From Pseudomonas mediterranea CFBP 5447 (GTDB taxonomy: Bacteria > Pseudomonadota > Gammaproteobacteria > Pseudomonadales > Pseudomonadaceae), in the NCBI RefSeq assembly GCF_000774145.1, contig NZ_KN322987.1:312756-376755 (forward strand): a DNA stretch of 64,000 bases, given 5' to 3'. Below are positions 51,909-60,102 of this stretch, piece after piece. Below the pieces are notes generated by a model. The model was not told the DNA's origin and did not search any database. It saw only the letters and a list, made by a program, of their open reading frames with translations. Both the position numbers and the translations under genes were made by a program. How positions within the stretch are numbered: the first letter of the stretch is position 1; each line of letters opens with the position of its first letter.

Positions 51909-52184
51909 TCACTTGGCGTAACGGCGGATGGCTTCAAGCAGCTCTTCGACGCCCTGGTTACGCTCTTCTTCGCTGAGTGCAGGGTTGGCGACATGCGCCC
52001 GCGCGTGATCCTCGATGATTTCTTCCATCAAACCGTTGATGGCTCCGCGAGTGGCGGCAACGAGATGCAGGGTTTTGGCGCAGTCGAGATCCGATATCAA
52101 CGCCCGCTCAATGGCCTGGATTTGTCCGGCGATCCGTTTTACGCGCTTGAGAAGATCGTCTTTGTTTGCTGCGAGATGACCCAT
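51909..52184 (-). CDS. dmeR: Ni/Co-sensing repressor, RcnR/DmeR-type (FrmR/CsoR fold)
   Basis: The 91-residue protein is an all-helical CsoR/RcnR-family repressor. His3, Cys35, His60 and His64 occur at exactly the RcnR Ni(II)/Co(II) ligand positions, and HARAH gives the His60/His64 pair. It should release DNA on binding Ni or Co, permitting efflux by the gene 20 bases downstream. The promoter region holds two G-tract operators. The start at 52184 (MGHLAAN) places His at position 3. Confidence 0.93.
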   Translation of the reverse strand: MGHLAANKDDLLKRVKRIAGQIQAIERALISDLDCAKTLHLVAATRGAINGLMEEIIEDHARAHVANPALSEEERNQGVEELLEAIRRYAK

Positions 52185-52187
52185 TGA

Positions 52188-52231
52188 ATACCCCCTATCC
52201 TGATCATGTGCATGATAGGTATACCCCCTAT
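52188..52231. promoter_or_regulatory. Two ATACCCCCTAT operators before dmeR
   Basis: The 11-base element ATACCCCCTAT occurs at 52188-52198 and 52221-52231, as direct repeats 33 bases apart (three helical turns). G/C-tract half-sites flanked by AT bases are what RcnR and FrmR-type repressors bind. The first copy overlaps the dmeR ribosome site. Confidence 0.7.
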
Positions 52232-52492
52232 GCCTATGCAAGGGATGGTGGACAAAGGGGATCATCTACGGCCTGTCGTGGGAAAGTGTCGTTGAATATG
52301 AGGGAACGCATGACGGTTTGGAGCGACCGCTTTCCGTCGAAAAGCGGGCTTCGCCAGGATCTGTATGGCACTCAAATCGGGGAGCGGGTCACTAGGCTCT
52401 ATACGAAAACCTGGTTGCCTGGCAAGCACCAGGTCTTCAGCCTGCGGAGCGCATTTGGCTTCTCCAGCGATGCCTTTGACCCCCCAAAACAA

Positions 52493-52757
52493 TCACAGCG
52501 GCTCCAGGGAGCCGCTGTGCCGTGCACGCAAAGTCGAGGCCATGTTCGCCAGCGGCTTCTGACCCCGGCCGATAGCGAGCCAGACCATCGCCACGGGCAG
52601 TAGATTACCGATCACGTCCGCCATAGCGTATGGAGTGCGATCCGATGGATCAGCTCCGTGTGCATGTCGTCCCGTTCGCCGCCCCGGATACGCAAGCCGT
52701 TCCGCTTGTCCGAGGTTGCCTCATCTTCGATCGGTAACGAGCGCGCTCGGACTTCTG
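52493..52757 (-). pseudogene. Remnant of a QseC-like sensor histidine kinase
   Basis: Directly past the TPR gene the minus strand reads GGERDDMHTELIHRIALHTL, a stop, and in the next frame VIGNLLPVAMVWLAIGRGQK and PLANMASTLRARHSGSLEPL. This is the second transmembrane helix and linker of QseC/TctE-type kinases (R-x-ELI-x-RIA, P-x-LAxLxxAI-x-RGL-x-PL). A frameshift near 52615 and truncation before the HisKA domain make it a remnant. The upstream sequence joins the TPR stop. The terminator stem lies in its last codons. Confidence 0.65.
52494..52519 (-). terminator. Rho-independent terminator of the five-gene minus-strand operon
   Basis: A perfect 11-bp stem, CACAGCGGCTC / GAGCCGCTGTG, with a four-base loop is followed on the minus strand by ATTGTTTT. 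It ends transcription coming from the TPR/SDR/oxidase genes and the kinase remnant. The stretch 52232-52493 between it and the dmeR operators holds no gene I can support. Confidence 0.75.
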
Positions 52758-53402
52758 TCAGTCGAGTTTCTTGTCCACCTCCAGCAGCAACGCGGCGATT
52801 TCTTTACGTCGCCCGGCGTCGGCGCTTTCCCGGCCGGGCCGGGGCGCGGCTTGCAGGGCTTTTTGCAGTGCTGCCTTGGCTTGCGCGTAGTGTTTCTGAC
52901 GGTAGAGGTGATCGCCCCAGAAGTACAGGCTGTCAATGCCTTCAGGGTTGAGTTGCAGTGCTTGCTTGAGCAATTGCTCGGCCTTGTCGCTGTCACCGAA
53001 TCCGATCGGCCAGCCCGGCACCCGGTCATACAGCGCGGCCAGGCTGGTGTAGGCCGAGCCTTGCAAGGCTTTGGGGTCCAGGGTCAGGGATTTCTCAAGG
53101 TCAGCCTTGGCGTCCTTGGCCTTGCCCAAGGCTCCGAGTCCACCCTCGGCACCGGCCCAACTGCTGGTGACAATGCCTTTCCAGATCCATGCTTCGGCGA
53201 CGGCTGGACGCTCCGTGGTGAAGTTCGTGGCTTGCGACGCCAGTTGTTCAAACGCGTCGGCGCGTTGTTTTTCCGGCGTTTCATATTGGATGTGCGCCCA
53301 GCTCTGCTGGATGCTGCTGAGGCGTTGCTGATCGGCGGCGTCCAGGGCCCAGACACTTTGGCTGAGGGTGCCCAGCAACAGACATGCGAAAAGTTTCTTC
53401 AT
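52758..53402 (-). CDS. Secreted tetratricopeptide-repeat protein
   Basis: The 214-residue precursor has a signal peptide (KKLFACLLLGTLSQSVWA). The mature part consists of TPR-like helical repeats: AEQLLKQALQLNPEGIDSLY and HYAQAKAALQKALQAAPRPG are clear units. It would act in the periplasm or as a scaffold. The start overlaps the SDR stop as ATGA, so it is the last intact gene of the five-gene operon. Confidence 0.83.
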   Translation of the reverse strand: MKKLFACLLLGTLSQSVWALDAADQQRLSSIQQSWAHIQYETPEKQRADAFEQLASQATNFTTERPAVAEAWIWKGIVTSSWAGAEGGLGALGKAKDAKADLEKSLTLDPKALQGSAYTSLAALYDRVPGWPIGFGDSDKAEQLLKQALQLNPEGIDSLYFWGDHLYRQKHYAQAKAALQKALQAAPRPGRESADAGRRKEIAALLLEVDKKLD

Positions 53403-54208
53403 GGTTTTGGAGGCTCGTTTTCGGTTTTTTCACTGAGGCGACGGATCAACGGCAGCTGTTTGCGCAGGCCGCGATCCACCAGGTTCGGCAAGAGGCTGTT
53501 GAGGCGCACGAAAAAGCGCTCCGGCCAGCCCAGGTACAGGTCGCGACGGTCGCCGGCAATCGCGTGGACCACCGCCGACGCCACGGCTTGCGGATCATCA
53601 ACATTGGCCTTGAGCGCGCTGTTCAGTGCTTGCGCGGCGGCGCTGTTCATCGAAGTGCGGGTGGCGCGGGGCGCGACGTACAGTACGCTGACCCGGGTGT
53701 CCGCCAGTTCCCGGCGCAAGGCTTCGGAAAACCCGCGCAGGGCAAACTTGGTGGCGCAGTAACTGGCGTAACCGGGGTATCCGATCGAGCCATAGGTCGA
53801 GCCAACGTTGACGACCATGGCGTTGTCGGCCTGTTTGAGCAGCGGTAGCAGCAGTTTGGTCAGGCAGATCGGCGCGCTGATGTTCACCGCCAGCATCGCA
53901 CTGATGTCGCTGTCGTCGAGCTGTTCAAGCATGGCGAAGTGATTGACCCCGGCCGCGTTGATCAGCAGGTTGATTCCGCCAATGCCCTCGGCAGCGGCCA
54001 GCACCTTGCGCCGGTCACTGAGGAAGGTCAGGTCGGCGGCGACGTGACACAAGGTATCAGGGTATCGGCTGAGCAGTAGCGCCAATGCCTCGTGATGGCG
54101 TGCTACGGCCAGCACTCGGGCTCCGGCGGCGCACAAGACGTCTGCAATGGCCAGGCCGATGCCACCACTGGCACCGGTCAATACGACACGTGCATCACGC
54201 AACTGCAT
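53399..54208 (-). CDS. Short-chain dehydrogenase/reductase
   Basis: The 269-residue SDR has the cofactor motif VLTGASGGIGLAIADVL, NAAG and the catalytic Tyr-x3-Lys in YASYCATKFAL. GGAGG is six bases upstream of the ATG at 54208. The gene overlaps the oxidase gene by 14 bases and the TPR gene by 4. It would reduce or oxidise a carbonyl on the acyl product of the ligase/oxidase pair. Confidence 0.88.
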   Translation of the reverse strand: MQLRDARVVLTGASGGIGLAIADVLCAAGARVLAVARHHEALALLLSRYPDTLCHVAADLTFLSDRRKVLAAAEGIGGINLLINAAGVNHFAMLEQLDDSDISAMLAVNISAPICLTKLLLPLLKQADNAMVVNVGSTYGSIGYPGYASYCATKFALRGFSEALRRELADTRVSVLYVAPRATRTSMNSAAAQALNSALKANVDDPQAVASAVVHAIAGDRRDLYLGWPERFFVRLNSLLPNLVDRGLRKQLPLIRRLSEKTENEPPKP

Positions 54209-54869
54209 ATTGAACCTCCGGATCGCGGGGCAATCCACGGAACATATCGGTATAGAGTCGATAGACGACTTTCGAAGCGTGGATCACCGCCGCTTGGTCT
54301 TCCTTGTCCTCAAGTTTGTTCATCAGTGCGCGATAGGTCTGCATGTGTTCGATATCCAGCGAACCGTGAGAACTGAGATAGCTGAACGCGGTTTCCGGCA
54401 ATGCCAAACGCTCGCGAATGCTGCCCGCTGCGTGAGTGGCCAAAGCAATGCTGGTGCCTTCCAGCACGTTGACCATTCCGAACAGGCCAACCGGATTGCC
54501 CCGGGCGATCAGGTCGTAGAGGAAACTGATCATCAGCTCGATAGGCAGGGACGGCTGCGCGTCTCGCACCGCATCGCGATCCCCGCCGCACGCGGCTATG
54601 TCGTTGAGCACCCACTGTTCGTGACCATATTCATCCTCTATGTACTCGCACACTGCTTTGCGCAGCCATTCCAGGCGCATCGGCAGGCGTGCGCCACAGG
54701 CCATCATCAGCGGGACGGTGTGGCGCACGTGGTAGTAGGCTTGGGCGAGGAAGGCCCGATAACTTTCCAGACTGACCTTGCCTTGCAGGGCATCCAGGAT
54801 GATCGACAGGTTGAACAGCTCATGGCGTTCCTGTTGCGTGGCTTCTTGCAGGGTGTCGAAAAAACTCAT
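54195..54869 (-). CDS. Heme-oxygenase-like diiron oxidase (UndA/CADD-like iron redox enzyme)
   Basis: The 224-residue all-helical protein fits the iron-containing redox enzyme family (TenA/HO fold). Candidate metal ligands are Glu80 and His83 in DEYGHEQW, Glu137 in NVLEGTS, and His168, Asp172 and His175 in HGSLDIEHM; the spacing H-x3-D-x2-H matches that of CADD. UndA makes 1-undecene from lauric acid; relatives cut or hydroxylate small amines and fatty acids with O2. Genes for an acyl ligase and SDR overlap it. The start at 54869 (MSFFDTL) fits the family; the longer frame is within the ligase. Confidence 0.82.
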   Translation of the reverse strand: MSFFDTLQEATQQERHELFNLSIILDALQGKVSLESYRAFLAQAYYHVRHTVPLMMACGARLPMRLEWLRKAVCEYIEDEYGHEQWVLNDIAACGGDRDAVRDAQPSLPIELMISFLYDLIARGNPVGLFGMVNVLEGTSIALATHAAGSIRERLALPETAFSYLSSHGSLDIEHMQTYRALMNKLEDKEDQAAVIHASKVVYRLYTDMFRGLPRDPEVQYAVA

Positions 54870-56347
54870 GATGCGGATTCCTCGGGTGCGACAGATCCAG
54901 TCAAGGTGTGGCGGTATAACTCGATGATGGCGTCCCGACGCGGGCGGCCATTGGAGGTCAGCAGGCCATTGGCGGCACTGAAGGGCTGCGGCAGACGCGT
55001 CCAGTGATGCACTTGGGCGTAATCGGGCAAGGCTTCGTTGGCTTCGGCAACGGCCGCGGCCACTTCGGCGTCGGTGCAGTCCGGACGATGCGGCCAGAGT
55101 AGGGCGTGGTTGTGCGCAAGCGCTTCGCCATAGACGAAGGCCTGGGCGATGTGGCGGCGCTGGGTCAGCTCCGACTCGACCCATTCCGGGTTGACGTTGC
55201 GCCCGTAACTGGTGACGAACTGATGCTTCTTGCGGCCCTTGAGATAAAGAAAACCTTCCTGGTCGAACTCGCCCAGATCGCCGCTCGGCCACCACTCATC
55301 GCCGTACGCCGGCTCGCCGAGATAGCCGAGCAGGGTCGAGCCCTTGATCAACACTTCGCCGTCCTCGGCCAGGCGTACTTCGACATGGGGCAGTGGTTGG
55401 CCGACGCTGCCCGGCCGGTGCGCACCGGGACGGTTGAGGCATACCACCGACGCGCATTCGGATAAGCCATAGCCTTCGTAGACCGGTATGCCGACCTGCT
55501 GGGCACGGTGCAGCAAATCCTCCGAAACCCGCGCTCCACCGACGGCGGCGAAACGCAATGTTTGCGTATCGAAAGCTTTCTGTTCTGCGGCGTTGGTCAA
55601 CAGCAACAGCAATTGTGGCACCAGGATCAGGCTCTCGGGCTTGCGCCCGGCCAGATAACCGAGCAAGCGCGGCACATCGACGCCACTGGCGCCCTGGATG
55701 CCCAGGCTTTTCTGGCTCGGCAGACTCAGCGTGACACCGGCGTACAGCGCCGCGTAACAGCCGAGGTTCTCCAGCAGGATCGCCAGCGGCAGCAGCGCCA
55801 TGTGATGTTGCGGATGGGTAGACTTGCTCGCCTGATCCAGTTCCCGCGCCACCCGCAGCAAGCTGTCGGCGCTCAGGCATACGCCTTTCGGGGTGCCGGT
55901 GGTGCCGGAAGTGAAGGTCAGTTTGGCGGTGCGGGCGGGCATTCGGTGGGGGCCGTTGAAGCGTCGGCACCAGAACTCGCCGCGTTTTTCATAACCGGCG
56001 TCGCGCAATTCGGCTTCCAGCGCCGGCTCGGCGATCACCCGTTCGGCCTGGCTTTGTTCCAGGCAATGGATGCGTTGCGTCGGGCTGAAGAATGGTGGCA
56101 GCGTCACGCAGGTCAGACCTTCGAACAGCACAGCCAGATCCCACAGCATCGCCTCGACGCCATTATCCAGCGCCAGAGCGATCACCTGTACCTGTTCGTC
56201 GCGCAGGCGCTCCTGGCGATACATCACCTCGGCATACAGCGTGGCGTAGTCGAGCTTCAGCGTGTCGCCCCACAGGGCGACGGTGCTGTCATTGCGTCGG
56301 GCATGATCGCGCAGGGTTTCCTGGAAACGGTGCAACTCAAGCGACAT
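54866..56347 (-). CDS. AMP-dependent acyl ligase
   Basis: The 493-residue ANL-superfamily enzyme has the A3 loop LTFTSGTTGTPKGV, the A5 motif YEGYGLSE and the hinge region SGDLGEFDQEGFLYLKGRKK. The C-terminal A10 lysine position reads NGLLTSNGRPRRD, with Arg where Lys is usual, so adenylation or thioesterification may be altered. It probably activates a fatty or aryl acid. GGAG is six bases upstream of ATG 56347. It overlaps both neighbours (11 bases with the hemolysin-type gene, 4 with the oxidase). Confidence 0.88.
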   Translation of the reverse strand: MSLELHRFQETLRDHARRNDSTVALWGDTLKLDYATLYAEVMYRQERLRDEQVQVIALALDNGVEAMLWDLAVLFEGLTCVTLPPFFSPTQRIHCLEQSQAERVIAEPALEAELRDAGYEKRGEFWCRRFNGPHRMPARTAKLTFTSGTTGTPKGVCLSADSLLRVARELDQASKSTHPQHHMALLPLAILLENLGCYAALYAGVTLSLPSQKSLGIQGASGVDVPRLLGYLAGRKPESLILVPQLLLLLTNAAEQKAFDTQTLRFAAVGGARVSEDLLHRAQQVGIPVYEGYGLSECASVVCLNRPGAHRPGSVGQPLPHVEVRLAEDGEVLIKGSTLLGYLGEPAYGDEWWPSGDLGEFDQEGFLYLKGRKKHQFVTSYGRNVNPEWVESELTQRRHIAQAFVYGEALAHNHALLWPHRPDCTDAEVAAAVAEANEALPDYAQVHHWTRLPQPFSAANGLLTSNGRPRRDAIIELYRHTLTGSVAPEESAS

Positions 56348-57014
56348 GGCAGGCTCCTTCAATCGAGGTCGGCAAACCCAGTCGGGTAAAGAGGCCGATG
56401 TTGCACAGATGGATGAAGCCGGCGCGAATGTTGCCTACGTGCACCCAGGGTTTGCTTTCGTAATAACTGCCCCAGTGTTGGCGCTCATCACCCAGGCGCT
56501 GCGGGTCGGCAGCGCACAATGTCACCGGCTTCAGGCCGAGACGATGGAAGCTGTTGACCAATCCGATGTTGCCAGTGAACGTCACCCATTCCAGACCGCC
56601 CATGGCGAGCAGATAAGTGATGGCGATGATGCTCATGCGCGCGCTGCCCGTGTCGCTGGCGGCGAGGTTGCCGACTTCGACAATGCCTGCCCGGTCCACT
56701 GGGCGATCAGCTGCGGTGCTGATCAGCGGTTCGATCGGTTCATCCAGGTAACGCTCCAGAAACAGTGGCTCCAGATGTGCCCGACGCACCCCGGCCACCG
56801 CGCACAACTCGCCGTCGCCGTTATGCACCCCGAACAGCTCGGGCATGAAGTGTCGGATGTCTGCGCCATGGGCCTGGCGAAAACGGTGTTGGATGAATGC
56901 TTCGAACGTCTCTCGTAGCGGGTCGTCGGGCAAGACGCCGGTTAACATCATCTGCAGGGCATCGGCTTGCCCAAAGCGCAGGGGAAGGGGGATGTTCCAG
57001 TCAAGATCGGGCAT
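56337..57014 (-). CDS. Thermostable-hemolysin family protein (GNAT-like)
   Basis: The 225-residue protein matches the Vibrio thermostable hemolysin family: FIQHRFRQAHGADIRHFMPE, then GVHNGDGELCAVAGVRRAHL and DRAGIVEVGNLAASDTGSAR. The family has an acyltransferase-like (GNAT) fold rather than a pore structure, and the name is historical. I start at 57014 (MPDLDWN); a longer frame runs upstream into the promoter. As first gene of the operon it may attach the acyl group to an amine or amino acid (inference). Confidence 0.82.
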   Translation of the reverse strand: MPDLDWNIPLPLRFGQADALQMMLTGVLPDDPLRETFEAFIQHRFRQAHGADIRHFMPELFGVHNGDGELCAVAGVRRAHLEPLFLERYLDEPIEPLISTAADRPVDRAGIVEVGNLAASDTGSARMSIIAITYLLAMGGLEWVTFTGNIGLVNSFHRLGLKPVTLCAADPQRLGDERQHWGSYYESKPWVHVGNIRAGFIHLCNIGLFTRLGLPTSIEGACHVA

Positions 57015-57062
57015 GGGCAGAACGCCTTCCTTAATGGTTTGAACGGAGTATGGGAGGCCTTT

Positions 57063-57123
57063 CTTAACGAAGTCTGAAGGTGAAATTAAGTTAACGACCG
57101 ATCTGTCTTCAGACTGTCTTAAG
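57063..57123. promoter_or_regulatory. Large two-part dyad upstream of the five-gene operon
   Basis: Left half CTTAA-CGAA-GTCTGAAG (57063-57079) is repeated inverted as CTTCAGAC-TGTC-TTAAG (57107-57123). Each half also looks like a hexamer direct repeat (CTTAA-N6-CTGAAG), typical of OmpR-family response regulators such as PmrA or QseB. It lies between the minus-strand operon and the divergent cytochrome b561 gene and could govern both. A kinase remnant of the matching type remains at the operon's end. Confidence 0.6.
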
Positions 57124-57221
57124 GATGGGCTGGCAGGGTGGCGCCATCGGTTCGCTGGGCAACCGGATCGAGACTGTCGAACGATTCGACCGTCACGAAG
57201 GACAATCACGAGGCGCTTCTT

Positions 57222-57773
57222 ATGACCCGCGACAAAGGCATACCCCGTTATGGAAAACTCTCAATCACCCTGCACTGGCTGATGCTCGCGCTGTTTGTTG
57301 GCGTGTACGCGTGTATCGAAATCAAAGGCTTCCTGCCCAAGGGCAGCGAAGCGCGTGGCCTGCTGTTGGGCTTTCACGGTCTCTTCGGTCTGAGCATCTT
57401 TGCTTTGGTATGGGTGCGACTGCTCGGACGCCTTTCGCCACGTCCACCAATCACCCCGCCGCCCCCTGCATGGCAAACCGGCACATCCCACCTGATGCAC
57501 TTGGCGCTGTATGTGCTAATGATTGCCACGCCGGTACTGGCCTGGTTGATGCTGGCCGCTGGAGGCAAACCGTTCCCCTATTTCGGCTTCCATTTGCCAG
57601 CCCCGGTGGCGATTGACCCTGATCTAGCAAAGCGCTTGAAGTATTGGCATGAACTGTTGGGCAGCACCGGCTACTGGCTGATCGGTCTGCATGCGGCAGC
57701 GGGACTGTTTCATCACTATTGGGTAAGAGACAACACGCTGACTCGGATGTTGATTGAGCGAGATCATTCCTGA
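57222..57773 (+). CDS. Cytochrome b561-family membrane protein
   Basis: The 183-residue protein has four membrane helices with haem-type histidines: ITLHWLMLALFVGVY, LLGFHGLFGLSIFAL, HLMHLALYVLM and YWHELLGSTGYWLIGLHAAA. It is a di-haem quinol-linked cytochrome like yceJ/cybB products. It starts at the ATG 57222 (MTRDKG), with a weak GAGGCG upstream; the longer frame would begin inside the promoter dyad region. It diverges from the five-gene operon, sharing the dyad. Confidence 0.87.
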   Translation: MTRDKGIPRYGKLSITLHWLMLALFVGVYACIEIKGFLPKGSEARGLLLGFHGLFGLSIFALVWVRLLGRLSPRPPITPPPPAWQTGTSHLMHLALYVLMIATPVLAWLMLAAGGKPFPYFGFHLPAPVAIDPDLAKRLKYWHELLGSTGYWLIGLHAAAGLFHHYWVRDNTLTRMLIERDHS

Positions 57774-57908
57774 GGCGCAAGTCACGCTCGTCTCGGCACT
57801 CGGAAGGTACTGAATTCGTTGACGAGCGCACCGTTGCGGCGCTGCCGGGTGAGGGTGAACGGCCCAAAGCGCGCTGAGCTTGAGGACTGTCCCGGCCTCG
57901 GGGCGGTC

Positions 57909-58799
57909 TTACTGCGGCCACTGCTCAAGCAGGATCGAGACGAACTTCTCGGCGGCGGGGGACAGGGACGCACCTCGTCGATAGACCAGTCCCAGCGATC
58001 GGTTGACCACCGGTTCGATCAGCGGGACGCTGACCAGTGTTGGATGGTCCCCGGCGGGCATCGCCAGGCTGGGCATTGCCGATACCCCGAGGCCTGCTTC
58101 TACCAGCCCCAATGACGTGGACAGATGTTGCACCTCGTAGAACCATTGCGGACGCCAGCTCAGGCCCGACAAAGCATGATCGAGCAGCATGCGATTGCCG
58201 CTCAGGCGACCCACCCCGATCAGGCGATAGTCGCTGAGTTCCGACCAGGTGACGGCGCTGCGCCCAGCCAATTCGTGATCGCGGCGGCAAGCCAGGACAA
58301 AGGGTTCGTTGACCAGGGGCACGAATTCGATGTCCGGGTGCTGGCCGCTCATCATGTTGATGCCAAAGTCGGCTTCGCCGCGCAGCACCGCCTCTAGTCC
58401 TTCGTTGGCGCTGAGGTCGAGCAGGCGGATGCGGATTTTCGGATAGCGTTCGTTGTACAAGCGGATTACCGACGGCAGGAAATAGAACGCTGCGGTGGGT
58501 ATGCACGCCAGGGTCACCCGGCCGATCTGCCGTTCCGCCAGCTCGCGAATGTTGAGGATCGAATCGTCGAAGTCGTCCAGCAGGCGTCGCGCCTTGGGCA
58601 GGAAGTCCCGTCCTACGCTGGTCAGGCTGACCTTGCGTGTCGTGCGATCGAGCAAAGCAGTGCCCAGACCTTCCTCCAGCTTCTTCATGCGTCGGCTTAG
58701 CGCCGGCTGAGACAGGTGGAGCGCATCGGCAGCCTCGTGGAAACTGCCTAGTTCGGCGATTTTGACGAACGATCGTATGTCCTGTAGCTCATATTCCAT
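57909..58799 (-). CDS. LysR-family transcriptional regulator (GalR-like position)
   Basis: The 296-residue protein begins YELQDIRSFVKIAELGSFHE, then LHLSQPALSRRMKKLEEGLG, the LysR helix-turn-helix. The effector domain follows (GRVTLACIPTAAFYFLPSVI). It diverges from the PrpF/GalD-type gene, matching the galR-galD arrangement of gallate operons, and probably activates the set of tautomerase, transporters and porin. Confidence 0.9.
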   Translation of the reverse strand: MEYELQDIRSFVKIAELGSFHEAADALHLSQPALSRRMKKLEEGLGTALLDRTTRKVSLTSVGRDFLPKARRLLDDFDDSILNIRELAERQIGRVTLACIPTAAFYFLPSVIRLYNERYPKIRIRLLDLSANEGLEAVLRGEADFGINMMSGQHPDIEFVPLVNEPFVLACRRDHELAGRSAVTWSELSDYRLIGVGRLSGNRMLLDHALSGLSWRPQWFYEVQHLSTSLGLVEAGLGVSAMPSLAMPAGDHPTLVSVPLIEPVVNRSLGLVYRRGASLSPAAEKFVSILLEQWPQ

Positions 58800-58967
58800 G
58801 CCGGATCCTCATAAGCAACGCGATGCATCGTGGTGGTCATCCTACGGGCATTGATTCGTGAAACGCAATAAAGTCTCCGATCTTTGCATTGGAAACACTT
58901 TTCAAAGCCTGCCACTCTTGCCTCCAGAACATCAATTATCCAGATTGATTAACAAGAGTTAGTGTTC

Positions 58968-60050
58968 ATGCAACGAATTCCTTGTGTGCTCATGCGCGGT
59001 GGTACCTCCAAAGGCCCGGTGTTTCTCGCTTGGGATCTGCCGGCCGCCGTCGTGGAACGTGACGAGCTGTTGCTCGATCTGATGGGATCTGGCCACGAAC
59101 TGGAGATCGACGGTATCGGCGGCGGCAGCCCGCAAACCAGCAAAGTGGCAATCGTCAGCCCATCGTTGCACCCCGAGGCGGATGTCGATTACCTGTTCGT
59201 CCAGGTCATGGTCTCCCAACGTCGGGTCGACACCGCGCCCAACTGCGGCAATATGCTCTGCGCCGTCGGCCCGTTCGCCATCGAGCAGGGGCTGGTCAAG
59301 GCGACCGGTGACCGTACCCCGGTGCGCATTCGCAACCTCAATACCGGTACATTTGTCGTGTCCGAGGTGCAAACCCCGGGGGGCAAGGTCAGCTATGAGG
59401 GTGACACCGCCATCGATGGCGTACCGGGCACTGCCGCGCCGGTGGAACTGACGTTCCTGGATGCGGCAGGCAGCAAGACGGGCAAACTGTTTCCCACCGG
59501 TCAATCGCAGGACGTGATCGACGGCATTGTGGTGACCTGCATCGACATGGCCATGCCCATGGTCATCGTCGAAGCGAGTCAGCTCGGCAAGCGCGGCGAC
59601 GAAAGCCCCGCCGAGCTGGATGCCGATAAAGCCTTTCTGCAACGCCTGGAGTCCCTGCGGCTCAAAGCCGGGTTGGCCATGGGCCTGGGCGATGTCAGCG
59701 ACAAGGTGATTCCCAAGCCGGTGCTGGTGTCGCCGGCAAAGTCTGGCGGAACGCTCCAGGTGCGCTACTTCATGCCGCACAACTGCCATCGGGCGCTGGC
59801 GATTACCGGCTCCATCGGGCTTGCCACCGCGTGTGTGACCGCAGGCAGTGTCGCCGCCGGATTGATCGGCGGCGTCAGCGAGCCCCGCTTGCAGCGGGTC
59901 CGCATCGAGCATCCGAGCGGCGGTATCGACGTTGTTTTGTCCTATGCCGGGGAAAAGGGTGAGACCATCCGCGCCTCGGTGGTACGTACCGCGCGCCGAC
60001 TGTTTTCGGGTTTCGTCTACGCCAAGGGTTCCCAACGACTGGCCGGTTAG
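58968..60050 (+). CDS. galD: PrpF-family isomerase, 4-oxalomesaconate tautomerase-like
   Basis: The 360-residue protein has the PrpF/diaminopimelate-epimerase fold: IPCVLMRGGTSKGPVFLAWD at the start, ELEIDGIGGGSPQTSKVAIV, and DTAPNCGNMLCAVGPFAIEQ with the conserved Cys. GalD of P. putida tautomerises 4-oxalomesaconate in gallate breakdown; other PrpF relatives isomerise aconitates, so the assignment rests on similarity plus context (LysR, transporters and OprD porin). The ATG at 58968 is used. No gallate dioxygenase lies in the window. Confidence 0.78.
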   Translation: MQRIPCVLMRGGTSKGPVFLAWDLPAAVVERDELLLDLMGSGHELEIDGIGGGSPQTSKVAIVSPSLHPEADVDYLFVQVMVSQRRVDTAPNCGNMLCAVGPFAIEQGLVKATGDRTPVRIRNLNTGTFVVSEVQTPGGKVSYEGDTAIDGVPGTAAPVELTFLDAAGSKTGKLFPTGQSQDVIDGIVVTCIDMAMPMVIVEASQLGKRGDESPAELDADKAFLQRLESLRLKAGLAMGLGDVSDKVIPKPVLVSPAKSGGTLQVRYFMPHNCHRALAITGSIGLATACVTAGSVAAGLIGGVSEPRLQRVRIEHPSGGIDVVLSYAGEKGETIRASVVRTARRLFSGFVYAKGSQRLAG

Positions 60051-60102
60051 CCGGGCTGTCGTTGTCGTTAGCATCAGAACAATTCTAAAAATGGGTGATG
60101 CC

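Noticed and set aside
52389..52415. CTAGGCTCTATACGAAAAC as a possible insertion-sequence end
   Set aside because: No matching inverted end or transposase fragment was found on either side, so the resemblance cannot be supported.
56337..57014. A pore-forming toxin (from the name thermostable hemolysin)
   Set aside because: The family has an acyltransferase-like fold and there is no signal peptide; operon context points to metabolism rather than toxicity.
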